Below the pieces are notes generated by a model. The model was not told where the DNA came from, searched no databases, and was given only the letters and a program-made list of their open reading frames with translations. Of a stretch of DNA of 51,245 nucleotides, positions 1-7,028 are shown piece after piece (position 1 is the first letter of the stretch; the number at the start of each line of letters is the position of its first letter). The DNA is from JBLIRR01 sp049472395 (GTDB lineage: Bacteria > SZUA-182 > DTGQ01 > JBLIRR01): NCBI GenBank assembly GCA_049472395.1, contig JBLIRR010000044.1:1-51245 (forward strand). The letters are read 5' to 3'. A program made the translations under genes and the position numbers.

Positions 1-2
1 AT

Positions 3-611
3 CTTCACTACGTACTGGACCTATGGTTTGAGAAAGAGGTGAAGCCCCACTGTAAAGGTGAGGTAATGATCATGCGATTTGCAGACGATTTTGTATGTTG
101 CTTTCAGTATTATGACGAAGCGCAGCAGTTCTACAGAGGACTTGGGATACGGTTGGCAAAATTCAATCTTGCATTATCAAAAGAGAAGACACGACTCATT
201 AAATTTACGCGATTTGAAACAGAGAATAACGAATCCTTCGATTTTCTGGGATTTGAGTTCCGCTGGGGAGTAAGTCGAGCGGGCAAACCACTTGTGAAGA
301 TGCAGACATCCAAGAAGAAATTCCATTTGGGTTTAAATAAGATGCAAGAGTGGATTAAAAAGGTAAGGTGTAAACTGGGAACAGCAGAGATATTCAAGAA
401 ACTAAAGTTGAAATTGCAAGGATACTGGAATTATTATGGTGTATGTGGTAATTATGAGAGACTGCAGAAATACTTTTATGAAGTCAAAAATATCGTATTT
501 AAATGGTTGAACCGTCGAAGTCAACGCAGAAGTTGCAGCTGGGAAGAGTTCAAAGGAATGTTGGACCGGTACAAAATACCACGTCCCCGAATCAATGCTT
601 ATTGGAGTTAA
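3..611 (+). CDS. ltrA: Group II intron reverse transcriptase/maturase, C-terminal part (5' truncated by window edge)
   Basis: The frame is open from base 3, so the gene starts outside the window. Only about 200 C-terminal residues are visible. Seen: the RT catalytic motif FADD (in MRFADDFVCCF), then FDFLGFEF, a lysine-rich thumb (KMQTSKKKF), and the maturase X-domain signature GYWNYYGV followed by FKWLNRRSQRRS. These are hallmarks of LtrA-type group II intron-encoded proteins, which reverse-transcribe and help splice their host intron. No HNH endonuclease domain follows, because the protein stops just after the X domain. The intron RNA 3' end (domain V/VI) lies directly downstream, as expected for a protein encoded in domain IV. 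The internal GTG at 39 is only the first start-like codon in the visible part, not the true start. Confidence 0.93.
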   Translation, partial: LHYVLDLWFEKEVKPHCKGEVMIMRFADDFVCCFQYYDEAQQFYRGLGIRLAKFNLALSKEKTRLIKFTRFETENNESFDFLGFEFRWGVSRAGKPLVKMQTSKKKFHLGLNKMQEWIKKVRCKLGTAEIFKKLKLKLQGYWNYYGVCGNYERLQKYFYEVKNIVFKWLNRRSQRRSCSWEEFKGMLDRYKIPRPRINAYWS

Positions 612-644
612 CCGATGCTTTTGTACGAAGCGAGCAATGTCGAG

Positions 645-718
645 GAGCCCTGTGCGGGAAAACCGCACGCAGGGATCTGTGAGAGGGCTGTTGGGAAACC
701 GGCATGTTCTATCTCGAT
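645..718 (+). ncRNA. Group II intron 3' end: domain V and domain VI
   Basis: Bases 645-677 begin GAGCCCTGTGCG, continue with an A-rich loop, and close with CGCACGCAGGGATC. This is the domain V hairpin that forms the intron's catalytic core. It is followed by a second hairpin, 678-716, whose GAGA and TATCTC arms can pair and whose inner CTGTTGG pairs with CCGGCATG, matching domain VI. Group II introns end in AY, and the AT at 717-718 fits, so the 3' exon probably begins at 719. The exact end is inferred. Confidence 0.75.
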
Positions 719-731
719 TCAGAAAAAAACA

Positions 732-1298
732 ATGAACGAATTGATTAGAAAATTAGTTAGACAAATACAGCTAATCTGGTTTATTTTAGCTATATCGATG
801 GTGGCTTATATTCCCATTGTGTTTTTCGTTGTCAAAAAGGAAAGGTTGAAAGGAAGTGCCCCAGGACACCTAGAAGGAATGTGGCCAATATTTCTAATAG
901 CATCCTTAGTGCTAGGGATTATGTCAATTTTTCAATATAAAAAATATACTAATTTCAAAAGGTTACAAGATCAAATTAAACGTAAGAGTTGCCCAATCGA
1001 GGAATATTTCAAAGATAAAAAGACAGGGGAAATTACCAAATCTGTTGAAGAAGAGTTAAACAAACTTGATAAAAATGAAATAAGGCTACTACATCTCCCC
1101 TATCTTTACTTGAAACCTGTTGTTATAGGATTATGTCTCAACACATTGATTGCTGTATCAGGAGTGTGTTTATCTCTATCCACACATTCATATTTTTTAG
1201 ACATTCCATTTGTATCATTAGGGCTGTTTTTCAGTTTATTCATGTTCCCAGAACAGAAACAAATAGTTAGCATAGCAAACAAAATAAAAAAATGCTGA
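732..1298 (+). CDS. Hypothetical four-helix membrane protein (first cassette gene)
   Basis: This 188-residue protein belongs to no family I recognise. The frame is open further upstream to 615, but 615-718 is intron RNA, so I take the ATG at 732, just past the predicted intron 3' end. Hydrophobic stretches at about residues 12-33, 51-69, 130-150 and 159-177 predict four membrane helices, with a charged loop rich in Lys and Glu between helices 2 and 3. An attC-like palindrome begins two bases after the stop codon, the usual layout of an integron gene cassette. No strong ribosome binding site is visible. Its expression could depend on read-through from the upstream intron or exon. Confidence 0.6.
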   Translation: MNELIRKLVRQIQLIWFILAISMVAYIPIVFFVVKKERLKGSAPGHLEGMWPIFLIASLVLGIMSIFQYKKYTNFKRLQDQIKRKSCPIEEYFKDKKTGEITKSVEEELNKLDKNEIRLLHLPYLYLKPVVIGLCLNTLIAVSGVCLSLSTHSYFLDIPFVSLGLFFSLFMFPEQKQIVSIANKIKKC

Positions 1299-1417
1299 TA
1301 ACAAATCAGTATCTGACTGAAATCGCTGGTCAATTTTGTAAATTATAATTAATTGTGTAATAATAAAATATCTGCTATCGAACATTGTTTGTTATTCGCG
1401 ATTTCGGCAGGTTAGTT
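1298..1417 (+). repeat. attC-like palindrome 1
   Basis: The left arm CTGACTGAAATCGC (1313-1326) pairs with the right arm GCGATTTCGGCAG (1398-1410), apart from one unpaired A at 1316 and a G-T pair. AAC at 1300-1302 lies on the left and GTTAGTT at 1411-1417 on the right. Unpaired bases in the left arm and outer AAC/GTT boxes are known features of integron attC sites. The GTT box directly abuts the inner arm, whereas classic sites have a spacer, so the core match is imperfect. Confidence 0.5.
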
Positions 1418-1448
1418 CAAGCGAGGATGATTGAATATAAATAGATAA

Positions 1449-1910
1449 ATGGTAATATTCAATATTTCTTTTGAATCAATGAAAAAACGTTTACGAATAC
1501 TTTTAATAATCTGTCTGACTCTCTTCTCTGGGCTTGCTTTAGCAGTTGGTATCAAGATCGCTTTACATGATATTACAATACTGCCATATTATTTACTTGC
1601 TGTCTTTTATTTTATTTTGATGAATGTCATCGGTGTTAAGCTTGGCCGTCAACAAATGCATTTTATTAATTATTTAAAAAATGAGTACCCAAATAAAAAA
1701 TGGAGAGAAGTACTATTTAAGGATCCTTATGACTTACATGGGAGGGAACCAGGTTTTGCAATACTGTCATATTTTTACATCACCAAAGAGGACTTTAATG
1801 ATCCTCGTATTAAAAAAATGAAGGTGGATTTAAAAAAAACTGAATTTATCTATGCCGGCTTATTTTTTATTGGAATTATAGCATTTTTTATTATATTTAT
1901 AAAAATTTAA
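1449..1910 (+). CDS. Hypothetical small membrane protein, paralogue of the 2241-2711 product
   Basis: This 153-residue protein has three predicted membrane helices, at about residues 15-37, 45-65 and 131-152. A soluble loop between helices 2 and 3 contains YLKNEYPNKKW and a DPRIKKMKVDLKKT segment. The next cassette gene has the same plan: two helices, Y-[IL]-x-[NE]-x-x-P, a D..D.R...K..L.KT stretch, then a last helix. I see no known domain. The start is uncertain: ATG 1449 or ATG 1479 (giving MKKRLRILL) are both possible and neither has a clear ribosome binding site. The gene lies between two attC-like palindromes, so it is probably one cassette. Confidence 0.6.
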   Translation: MVIFNISFESMKKRLRILLIICLTLFSGLALAVGIKIALHDITILPYYLLAVFYFILMNVIGVKLGRQQMHFINYLKNEYPNKKWREVLFKDPYDLHGREPGFAILSYFYITKEDFNDPRIKKMKVDLKKTEFIYAGLFFIGIIAFFIIFIKI

Positions 1911-1970
1911 GCTAATATAAGAATAAAGACACATAGAAAAAAAACAACAGAAAGCAAGGTAATAGACTCA

Positions 1971-2212
1971 TAACGAGGCGTTCAAGCGGACAGAAATCGC
2001 TGGCCGATTTTGCTTACATGTTTAATTAATCGGCTTAAACCACTACCTCTGGTAGTGGTACCAGTAATGGGTTATACCGGTCGATTCAAATCTAAAAATA
2101 AGCCTATTCCTTTAACAAGCCACCGCCTCTGGCGGTGGTAGTTGACTGTGCTACAATACATAAATCTCCAGAGACAAGACATTGATTTTTCGGCGATTTC
2201 TGCCGGTTAACT
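1971..2212 (+). repeat. attC-like palindrome 2, interrupted by a hairpin-bounded insertion
   Basis: It begins TAACGAGGCGTTCAAGCGG, a sequence very like the left ends of many published attC sites. The arm CGG-A-CAGAAATCGC (1987-2000) pairs with GCGATTTCTGCCG (2193-2205), with A1990 unpaired. TCAAG (1982-1986) can pair with CTTGA (2211-2215), outside the inner arms. At about 240 bp it is too long for an attC site. Removing the hairpin-bounded element at 2039-2145 brings it to about 135 bp, within the usual range. Confidence 0.6.
2039..2145. mobile_element. Putative non-autonomous IS200/IS605-like element (hairpin-bounded)
   Basis: Two hairpins with the same TCT loop bound this stretch. The left is ACCACTACC-TCT-GGTAGTGGT (2039-2059). 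The right is GCCACCGCC-TCT-GGCGGTGGT (2119-2139), followed by AGTTGAC. The two stems differ at paired positions (TA/TA against CG/CG), so base pairing is kept. IS200/IS605 elements have subterminal hairpins at each end and no terminal inverted repeats. No transposase is inside, so this would be a passenger moved in trans. The exact ends are not determined. Confidence 0.5.
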
Positions 2213-2240
2213 TGATCCCCTTCTAATAAAGTGAAGAATC

Positions 2241-2711
2241 ATGGAATTATTGCTGAATGAAAATAATCAAAAACGTTTTTTTGCATGGCTAAAAATTTTC
2301 ACTGCTATTTGTGTATTTCATAGTGTAATAATACTTATTTTTTGCCAAAATCAATGGATGTATTATTTCGTTATATACGCAATGATTGCGCCATTTGTGC
2401 ATGGAATTGTATTCGCTATGGGTTTAAATATTTATGCAGCTATCCATTTCAACAAGGGTACGAGTATGGAATATATCCAAGAAAAACATCCTGAAATCTG
2501 GTATAAAATATCCAAACATGGAGCATGGGGAGCGCATTATACCATAGCTTCTTTTGTAAAAGGCAAATATGATGATGGAAAAGACAAACGCCTTAATGAG
2601 ATAAAGCATAGATTGCAAAAAACACGCTGGATGGTTGCGTGGTCATTTTTTTTGATATTTGGGAGCTGGATGTTAAATATTTTTGCTATCATATTGAGAT
2701 CATATAAATAG
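2241..2711 (+). CDS. Hypothetical small membrane protein (cassette gene)
   Basis: This 156-residue protein has three predicted membrane helices, at about residues 17-36, 41-67 and 131-151. The central loop carries YIQEKHPEIWYKISKHG and a DKRLNEIKHRLQKTRW stretch. Length, helix order and these loop motifs resemble the 1449-1910 product, so the two are probably divergent paralogues. No catalytic motif is visible and I do not recognise the family. It is preceded by attC-like palindrome 2 and followed 18 bp later by palindrome 3, consistent with a single-gene cassette. Confidence 0.65.
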   Translation: MELLLNENNQKRFFAWLKIFTAICVFHSVIILIFCQNQWMYYFVIYAMIAPFVHGIVFAMGLNIYAAIHFNKGTSMEYIQEKHPEIWYKISKHGAWGAHYTIASFVKGKYDDGKDKRLNEIKHRLQKTRWMVAWSFFLIFGSWMLNIFAIILRSYK

Positions 2712-2729
2712 GTATCAAATCGATCCACG

Positions 2730-2835
2730 CGGATCAAAACCGCAAGCCGTTCTTTTACAATGCTCGGTTGTGGCTAGAAAATTTAATTATTAAAGATAAT
2801 TTATTGTTTTATCAGCGTTTTTGACCGGTGATCTC
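2730..2835 (+). repeat. attC-like palindrome 3 (degenerate)
   Basis: CGG-A-TCAAAACCGC (2730-2743) pairs with GCGTTTTTGACCG (2815-2827) with one mismatch, leaving A2733 unpaired at the same place as in palindromes 1 and 2. AAGCCG after the arm resembles the conserved TAGCCGATTTT of the other copies. The outer boxes are poor: GTGATCTC replaces GTTA, and no AAC is seen on the left. It may therefore be inactive. Confidence 0.45.
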
Positions 2836-3219
2836 AATCGTCTGGAAAAAATAGATAAATTATAGAATCTGGCTATTGAATAACATTAATGAGATATGGC
2901 TTGCGATTCCCTCATGGCTGATATTATATTCCCCATACGATGCCCATGGCCCGCTGTAAAAGCTTTGAGCAAGTGCATTACCAACAGATAAATTAGGATT
3001 GGTAGTGTGTTTGTTTTGAACCGTAAGTTGGTCATTACCACGTAATAGTATTCAAAACAATAAAATGAATGAGACAAATCCGCAAATTGTTATCTACAAT
3101 AAAAAGCTGTAAATCTTTCGCAGCGAACTAACATGCCAATATGGTGTAAAGTTTCGCATTCTCCTTTTTAAACAAAATTATATCAGAAAAACGTGCTTAT
3201 ACGAATTGTGATCATTCTA
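2836..3219. other. Gap without a recognisable gene
   Basis: About 380 bp between attC-like palindrome 3 and the promoter at 3220. A 63-codon frame on the minus strand (2886-3077) has no recognisable motif and no convincing ribosome binding site. No repeat or RNA gene was recognised. Confidence 0.5.
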
Positions 3220-3247
3220 TTGACTATTCAGGTAGATATGATATAAT
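3220..3247 (+). promoter_or_regulatory. Predicted sigma70-type promoter
   Basis: TTGACT (3220-3225) and a perfect TATAAT (3242-3247) are separated by 16 bp. The first start codon, at 3269, is about 15 bp after the likely transcription start. It would give the following two-gene unit its own promoter, independent of any upstream cassette promoter. Confidence 0.6.
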
Positions 3248-3268
3248 AAGGACAGACTGTTAAACGGT

Positions 3269-3412
3269 ATGAAAAAAGCTGCATTCCTATTGCTTGTGTT
3301 AATTCTTTCAGAAGCTGTAATTTTTTCGCAGCAACTCAATATTAATATTATGAATGTCAGCGTGGGGGCAAAATGGACTATTTGGGTAGAAAGTGGAAAT
3401 TTATCCAAATGA
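3269..3412 (+). CDS. 47-residue exported peptide, translationally coupled to the next gene
   Basis: It encodes 47 residues. The N-terminus MKKAAFLLLVLILSEAVIFS looks like a Sec signal peptide, leaving a mature peptide of about 27 residues beginning near QQLNINIMNV and containing KWTIWVESG. The stop TGA (3410-3412) overlaps the ATG at 3409 of the next gene in an ATGA arrangement, typical of coupled translation. A near-consensus promoter lies just upstream. Function is unknown. It could be a small secreted factor, a leader peptide that sets translation of the next gene, or the remnant of a longer gene. Confidence 0.5.
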   Translation: MKKAAFLLLVLILSEAVIFSQQLNINIMNVSVGAKWTIWVESGNLSK

Positions 3413-4419
3413 TCGTGCGTTACCTTCTGTTTCTGGTGTTGATAATAATAAGTGCTTCTGTCAATGCAGAGCTGGGCTGTGAGAAATTTACCCCAAAGAT
3501 GTGGATTGGACTTAACTACGATAAGCTAATAAAAGCAGGTGAATATAAAGGTAATCGCTTAACACCACTTCCTAGCTTTTCAAAATCATGGGTAGGTGGT
3601 TATATGCTTTCTACTGTTGATTACTGTAATAATGATTATGGCGTACTCCATAAGAACGCCATTATTCTTGATGCCAGGGTAGTGCGGTATGCCATCCAAA
3701 AAGGGGAATACGCTCTTTCGTTTCATTGTTCCGAGAATGGCGTCGTTAACGACAAGATAGTCGGATGCGTAAGCTTGCTTGATGAGAGTTATATTAGTCG
3801 GGCTCTGCGTGTTGATCTCGTCAAGGGAGAATTGGACTGGCTGACAACTGGCGATGACAAGAAGGGAATTGATTGTGTCGCACCACCGGGTGTGAAGCCA
3901 AAGATCAAATTCCACTTCGGCAAGTTTCAACGGCCCGAGTTGCATATTCCGAGAAATGCTGGGGAGGAGTATTGTACGTTAGTTGATACGAAACCACTGC
4001 TTGACCCCACCTCGTATGCCAAAGGTAAATATAAAATAGAAGAACTAAGTAAGGTTCCGTTGGTTCTGCTGGAAACGGTGCATTTGGCAGAGGACAGGCA
4101 ATTTACTGTCAAACACAGGGGATGCGTTGACATCTATTTTGAGTTCACCTTTAAGACCAGTCTTCAAGAAAAACGAAAAGAGCATTTGTTTGCAGTGAGG
4201 AATATTCTGAATGATCTGGTGCCCAATCAAAATGCGCTGATTGATAAGATGCGCACAAAAAAAATGAGTTTGGCCATCGATGAATATCTCGCCACTCATA
4301 AAGGACAGGTGGAAGATTTTGTCGCCTGTTTCTTTAAAGTAGGGCAAGAATGTATTGAAGACGTCTCATATCGATTTGTCGGTCGCGATATTGTGGTCAA
4401 ATACGTGGACCGCCCGTAG
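3409..4419 (+). CDS. Hypothetical exported protein, cysteine-containing
   Basis: This 336-residue protein starts at ATG 3409, chosen over ATG 3373 for two reasons. It begins a clear signal peptide (MIVRYLLFLVLIIISASVNA, cleavage before ELGCEKF), and it overlaps the stop of the small upstream gene. The mature part has about nine cysteines (for example GCEKF, DYCNND, FHCSE, GIDCVAPP, EYCTLVD, RGCVD, VACFF, QECIED), which suits disulfide bonding in the periplasm. I recognise no domain. There is no lipobox and no later membrane helix. It is the largest gene in the cassette-like region, and no clear attC-like site follows until 4931. Confidence 0.65.
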   Translation: MIVRYLLFLVLIIISASVNAELGCEKFTPKMWIGLNYDKLIKAGEYKGNRLTPLPSFSKSWVGGYMLSTVDYCNNDYGVLHKNAIILDARVVRYAIQKGEYALSFHCSENGVVNDKIVGCVSLLDESYISRALRVDLVKGELDWLTTGDDKKGIDCVAPPGVKPKIKFHFGKFQRPELHIPRNAGEEYCTLVDTKPLLDPTSYAKGKYKIEELSKVPLVLLETVHLAEDRQFTVKHRGCVDIYFEFTFKTSLQEKRKEHLFAVRNILNDLVPNQNALIDKMRTKKMSLAIDEYLATHKGQVEDFVACFFKVGQECIEDVSYRFVGRDIVVKYVDRP

Positions 4420-4595
4420 CGAAATGAGAAAACCGGGTCAGAGAGTAGTAAAATTCATCAACCACACCATACTTGACAAAGTGCTTGATGATTAATTCCA
4501 GTTAACCAACGTGGATTACCATAGATAGTGTTGACTTTTCGAAATTATGTGAATCCCAGATATTGTGGTTTGCCCAGAGCCTAAAAAGTGCAGAT
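4420..4595. other. Non-coding stretch downstream of the exported protein gene
   Basis: No open frame of note and no clear terminator hairpin. It separates the plus-strand exported protein gene from the minus-strand gene remnant. Confidence 0.4.
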
Positions 4596-4978
4596 TTATT
4601 GAAAGTATATTACCTCGGGCCGATTTGCAGATATGCTAGGATATTTCCCATCTATGTATTTACCTTCAATCCTTGGGTTAAATGTTAATAGTGTCTCCGT
4701 ACTTTGACAATTTTGATCGACTTTTATCAAAATATTGCGGAGATGTTGTCAAAGATAATTTTCTACCTCTTCCCAAGTATGCTGTTTTCGTATAAAATAC
4801 AATGATAGCTGGATATATCAAAAGGTAAATCTTTACCTCTTTTCAGCCAGTAGTATAGTTTTTTTGTCCATAGCGTGTGCGTATCCTAGCTCATAAAAGA
4901 CATTAGGATTTGGAGGCGTAATTTCCGCTATAACAACTTCTGTTCGATTATGTCACGAATCACATTACAGAAACCGCT
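4596..4978 (-). pseudogene. Decayed TIR-like / nucleoside 2-deoxyribosyltransferase-like protein, C-terminal remnant
   Basis: Reading the minus strand gives VVIAEITPPNPNVFYELGYA, then HAMDKKTILLAEK (about 4848-4940). NPNVFYELGYAHA is the signature of a nucleotide-binding fold shared by deoxyribosyltransferase-like and bacterial TIR-like proteins, common in antiphage defence genes. Upstream, VIRDIIE lies in another frame (4940-4963). Downstream, GKDLPFDISSYHCILYENSI lies in a third frame, followed by EEVENYL, a stop, then QHLRNILIKVDQ, ending at 4596. These pieces line up in the order expected of the family, so the gene has at least two frameshifts and a stop. The N-terminal part is missing, and the remnant runs into the attC-like palindrome. 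It is almost certainly non-functional. Confidence 0.7.
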
Positions 4979-5070
4979 AGCCGATTTTGCTCACATACTC
5001 GTATCCTACTATAATACATATATGGCCATAGATAATTATATGTTTATTCAGCGGTTTTTGCCGGTTAGTT
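4931..5070 (+). repeat. attC-like palindrome 4
   Basis: CAGAAACCGC (4968-4977) pairs with GCGGTTTTTG (5051-5060), with an A at 4967 at the bulge position seen in the other copies. The right side continues CCGGTTAGTTT (5061-5071), nearly the same as palindromes 1 and 2. Bases 4976-4997 (GCTAGCCGATTTTGCTCACAT) match palindrome 2 at 1999-2019 almost throughout. TAAC lies at 4931-4934. Its left part overlaps the decayed minus-strand gene. Confidence 0.55.
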
Positions 5071-5082
5071 TATAGGAAAATA

Positions 5083-5229
5083 ATGAAAAGACTACAAAAA
5101 ATATTGTATATTACTGCTGTTCTACTTTTCATACCTAAAGCTTGCTTTGCAGATGGTGGTGGACCGATACTGTTACTTATGAATGGCTATGCATTTAGCT
5201 TAGACAAATTTGGATTCATTACATTGTAA
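5083..5229 (+). CDS. Short exported peptide, possibly a frameshifted membrane protein
   Basis: It encodes 48 residues with an N-terminal signal peptide (MKRLQKILYITAVLLFIPKA, then CFADGGGP). The gene starts 13 bp after attC-like palindrome 4. Just before the stop, a one-base frame change would continue into QIWIHYIVNDAY and then, with another change, FKKHLLRPRGLIVLFLF at 5246-5300. This hints at a longer membrane protein broken by frameshifts rather than a true 48-residue product. I cannot decide between these from one sequence. Confidence 0.4.
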   Translation: MKRLQKILYITAVLLFIPKACFADGGGPILLLMNGYAFSLDKFGFITL

Positions 5230-5350
5230 ACGATGCATATGAAGGTTCAAAAAACATCTTTTGCGCCCAAGAGGACTCATTGTCCTTTTTTTATTCTCAA
5301 TCCCTAAGTACTCATTTGCCGGAAGAACCTTAAAAAATCAAAGAGAAATA

Positions 5351-5907
5351 ATGAATAAAGAAATCAGTCTTTCAGCAAAAGATCGTGAAACTAGAATGAA
5401 ACTTTGTAAAGTTCTTTACATGTTGTTTATCATTAGTGCTTTTTTATTAGGGTATAGCGGTTATAATCAAATACGTTTTGGAATCCACTCTGCTAAATGG
5501 CCTACCATTGATGGAGAGATTATCAAATCACAAGTTATACTCATACAGGTGCTATCCGAAGAAGAACCTATACGCCAGAAATTCATTTTGTTTATGTAGT
5601 AGACGGTATAGAATATACAGGTACAAAATTTGAATTTATCCAATCGGGGATGGGTAAAGATTGGTCCCATAGAAAAATTGAAGAATATCCTACAGGTAAA
5701 AAGATCGAAGTTTTCTATAATCCTGATGATCCAAAAATTTCATGCTTAGAACCCGGGGGAAGTTTAAAATACATTCTTTCAACAATTAAATTAATAATTG
5801 TATTCTGCTGTGCCTTTTTTCTATTAGCATATATATGTTATTGGGATTATAGAAGGGTAAAGAATGCTGTTTTTGACAGTGATAATCGAGTTTTTACTAT
5901 CAAATGA
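5351..5907 (+). pseudogene. DUF3592 membrane protein gene, frameshifted
   Basis: The first frame, from ATG 5351, gives a membrane helix (about residues 18-37) and the DUF3592 start AKWPTIDGEIIKSQVI. The frame then breaks near 5535-5545. In the neighbouring frame the domain continues as TYTPEIHFVYVVDGIEYTG, SGMGKDWSHRKIEEYPTGKK and VFYNPDDPKISCLEPG, then a second membrane helix and YWDYRR, ending at 5907. DUF3592 proteins normally have this helix-domain-helix plan in one frame, so a single indel (or an assembly error) splits the gene. A further open frame (5864-6082) overlaps the end and may be more of the same decayed gene. Function of the family is unknown. Confidence 0.7.
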
Positions 5908-6104
5908 GGGACAATCACTAGTCTTTGAGCCTATAGTGGAAATATTACCCGGGGATATGGTAGTTTATAAAGTAGTCTGTTATGCTATTACATCGGGAAA
6001 CGTAAAGAATAAGGCAAAAATTATGTTTGATCAATTTGATAAGCCTATTCTAGAAGAAGAAGGGACAAGTATTTATAAATAATAACTTTACCAATACCTA
6101 TACA

Positions 6105-7028
6105 CTGGTTGTAGGGGGAAGCGGGTTTATAGGGAAAGCCCTGATCAGGCGCCTTGTTGAGCTTGATGCGAAGGTAGTAAGTCTGGGGCTTCGTAAAGAT
6201 AAAGTAGCCCAGGCAGGCGATAAGGTGCATCACATTGTTGCTGATCTTTGCGATCATACGTCGTTATCAAGGGTGTTAAAAGATCCTTTAGCCATCAAGA
6301 GGCCTTTTGATTATGTGTTTAACCTCGGTGGGTATATTAACCACTCACCTTATCTTTCAGGGGGAAGAGAGGTAATCACTACCCATTACAATGGCACTAT
6401 GAACCTTCTTGACAGTGTGTATCACACGCATCTTAAGGCTTTTGTCCAGGTTGGAAGCAGCGATGAGTATGGGGGAAGTCCTGCCCCTCAACGTGAAAAT
6501 ATGCGCGAATCTCCGATTTCACCTTACTCAGCGGCAAAAGTTGCCGCAACGCATCTTATTCAGGCACTTTCTCGCGCAGAGCACTTTCCTGGAGTAGTGG
6601 TCCGGTTGTTTTTAGTGTATGGTGAAGGCCAGGATCTGCGCAGATTTTTGCCTCAAATTATACAGGGCTGTCTTAAAGACAGGGAATTTCCAACCTCAGC
6701 CGGCGTTCAATTGAGAGATTTTTGCTATATTGAGGATGTTGTTGAAGCTTTACTTCGCTGCGCTGTCACGGAGAAAGCCCGAGGGGAAGTTATTAATATT
6801 GCATCAGGTCAACCGATCTCAGTCAAGGACCTTATTGAAAAGGTTGTCACGCTGATCGGGTGTGGCCGTCCCAATTTTGGTGCATATCCCTATCGTCCAT
6901 TGGAGAATATGGAGCTTTACGCTGATGTTGAGGTGGCCTCTAAGTTACTTGGATGGCAACCAACGACAAGTCTTGATGAGGGGCTGCGAAGAACAATTGC
7001 ATGGTATAGAAAGGAATTTCAGGGATAA
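6105..7028 (+). CDS. NAD-dependent nucleotide-sugar epimerase/dehydratase (extended SDR)
   Basis: About 307 residues. It has an N-terminal Rossmann motif VVGGSGFIG, the active-site SSDEYG region and YSAAK (Tyr141/Lys145 counted from 6105), as in UDP-glucose 4-epimerases and GDP-mannose or CDP-sugar dehydratases. It acts on a nucleotide sugar in the cytoplasm. The start is abnormal: between the in-frame stop at 6051-6053 and the glycine motif there is no ATG, GTG or TTG. The first plausible codon is CTG 6105, and the first conventional one is GTG 6225, which would delete the NAD-binding loop. The 5' end may have been lost at the junction with the cassette-like region. It ends in a TAATG overlap with the next gene, so it belongs to the operon. 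Confidence 0.8.
   Translation: MVVGGSGFIGKALIRRLVELDAKVVSLGLRKDKVAQAGDKVHHIVADLCDHTSLSRVLKDPLAIKRPFDYVFNLGGYINHSPYLSGGREVITTHYNGTMNLLDSVYHTHLKAFVQVGSSDEYGGSPAPQRENMRESPISPYSAAKVAATHLIQALSRAEHFPGVVVRLFLVYGEGQDLRRFLPQIIQGCLKDREFPTSAGVQLRDFCYIEDVVEALLRCAVTEKARGEVINIASGQPISVKDLIEKVVTLIGCGRPNFGAYPYRPLENMELYADVEVASKLLGWQPTTSLDEGLRRTIAWYRKEFQG

Noticed and set aside
2886..3077. 63-codon open frame on the minus strand as a gene
   Set aside because: No ribosome binding site and no recognisable motif. The composition looks random and it lies in a gap next to an attC-like palindrome.
5864..6082. 72-codon frame as a separate gene
   Set aside because: It overlaps the end of the DUF3592 remnant in another frame and has no known domain. 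More likely it is further debris of the same gene.
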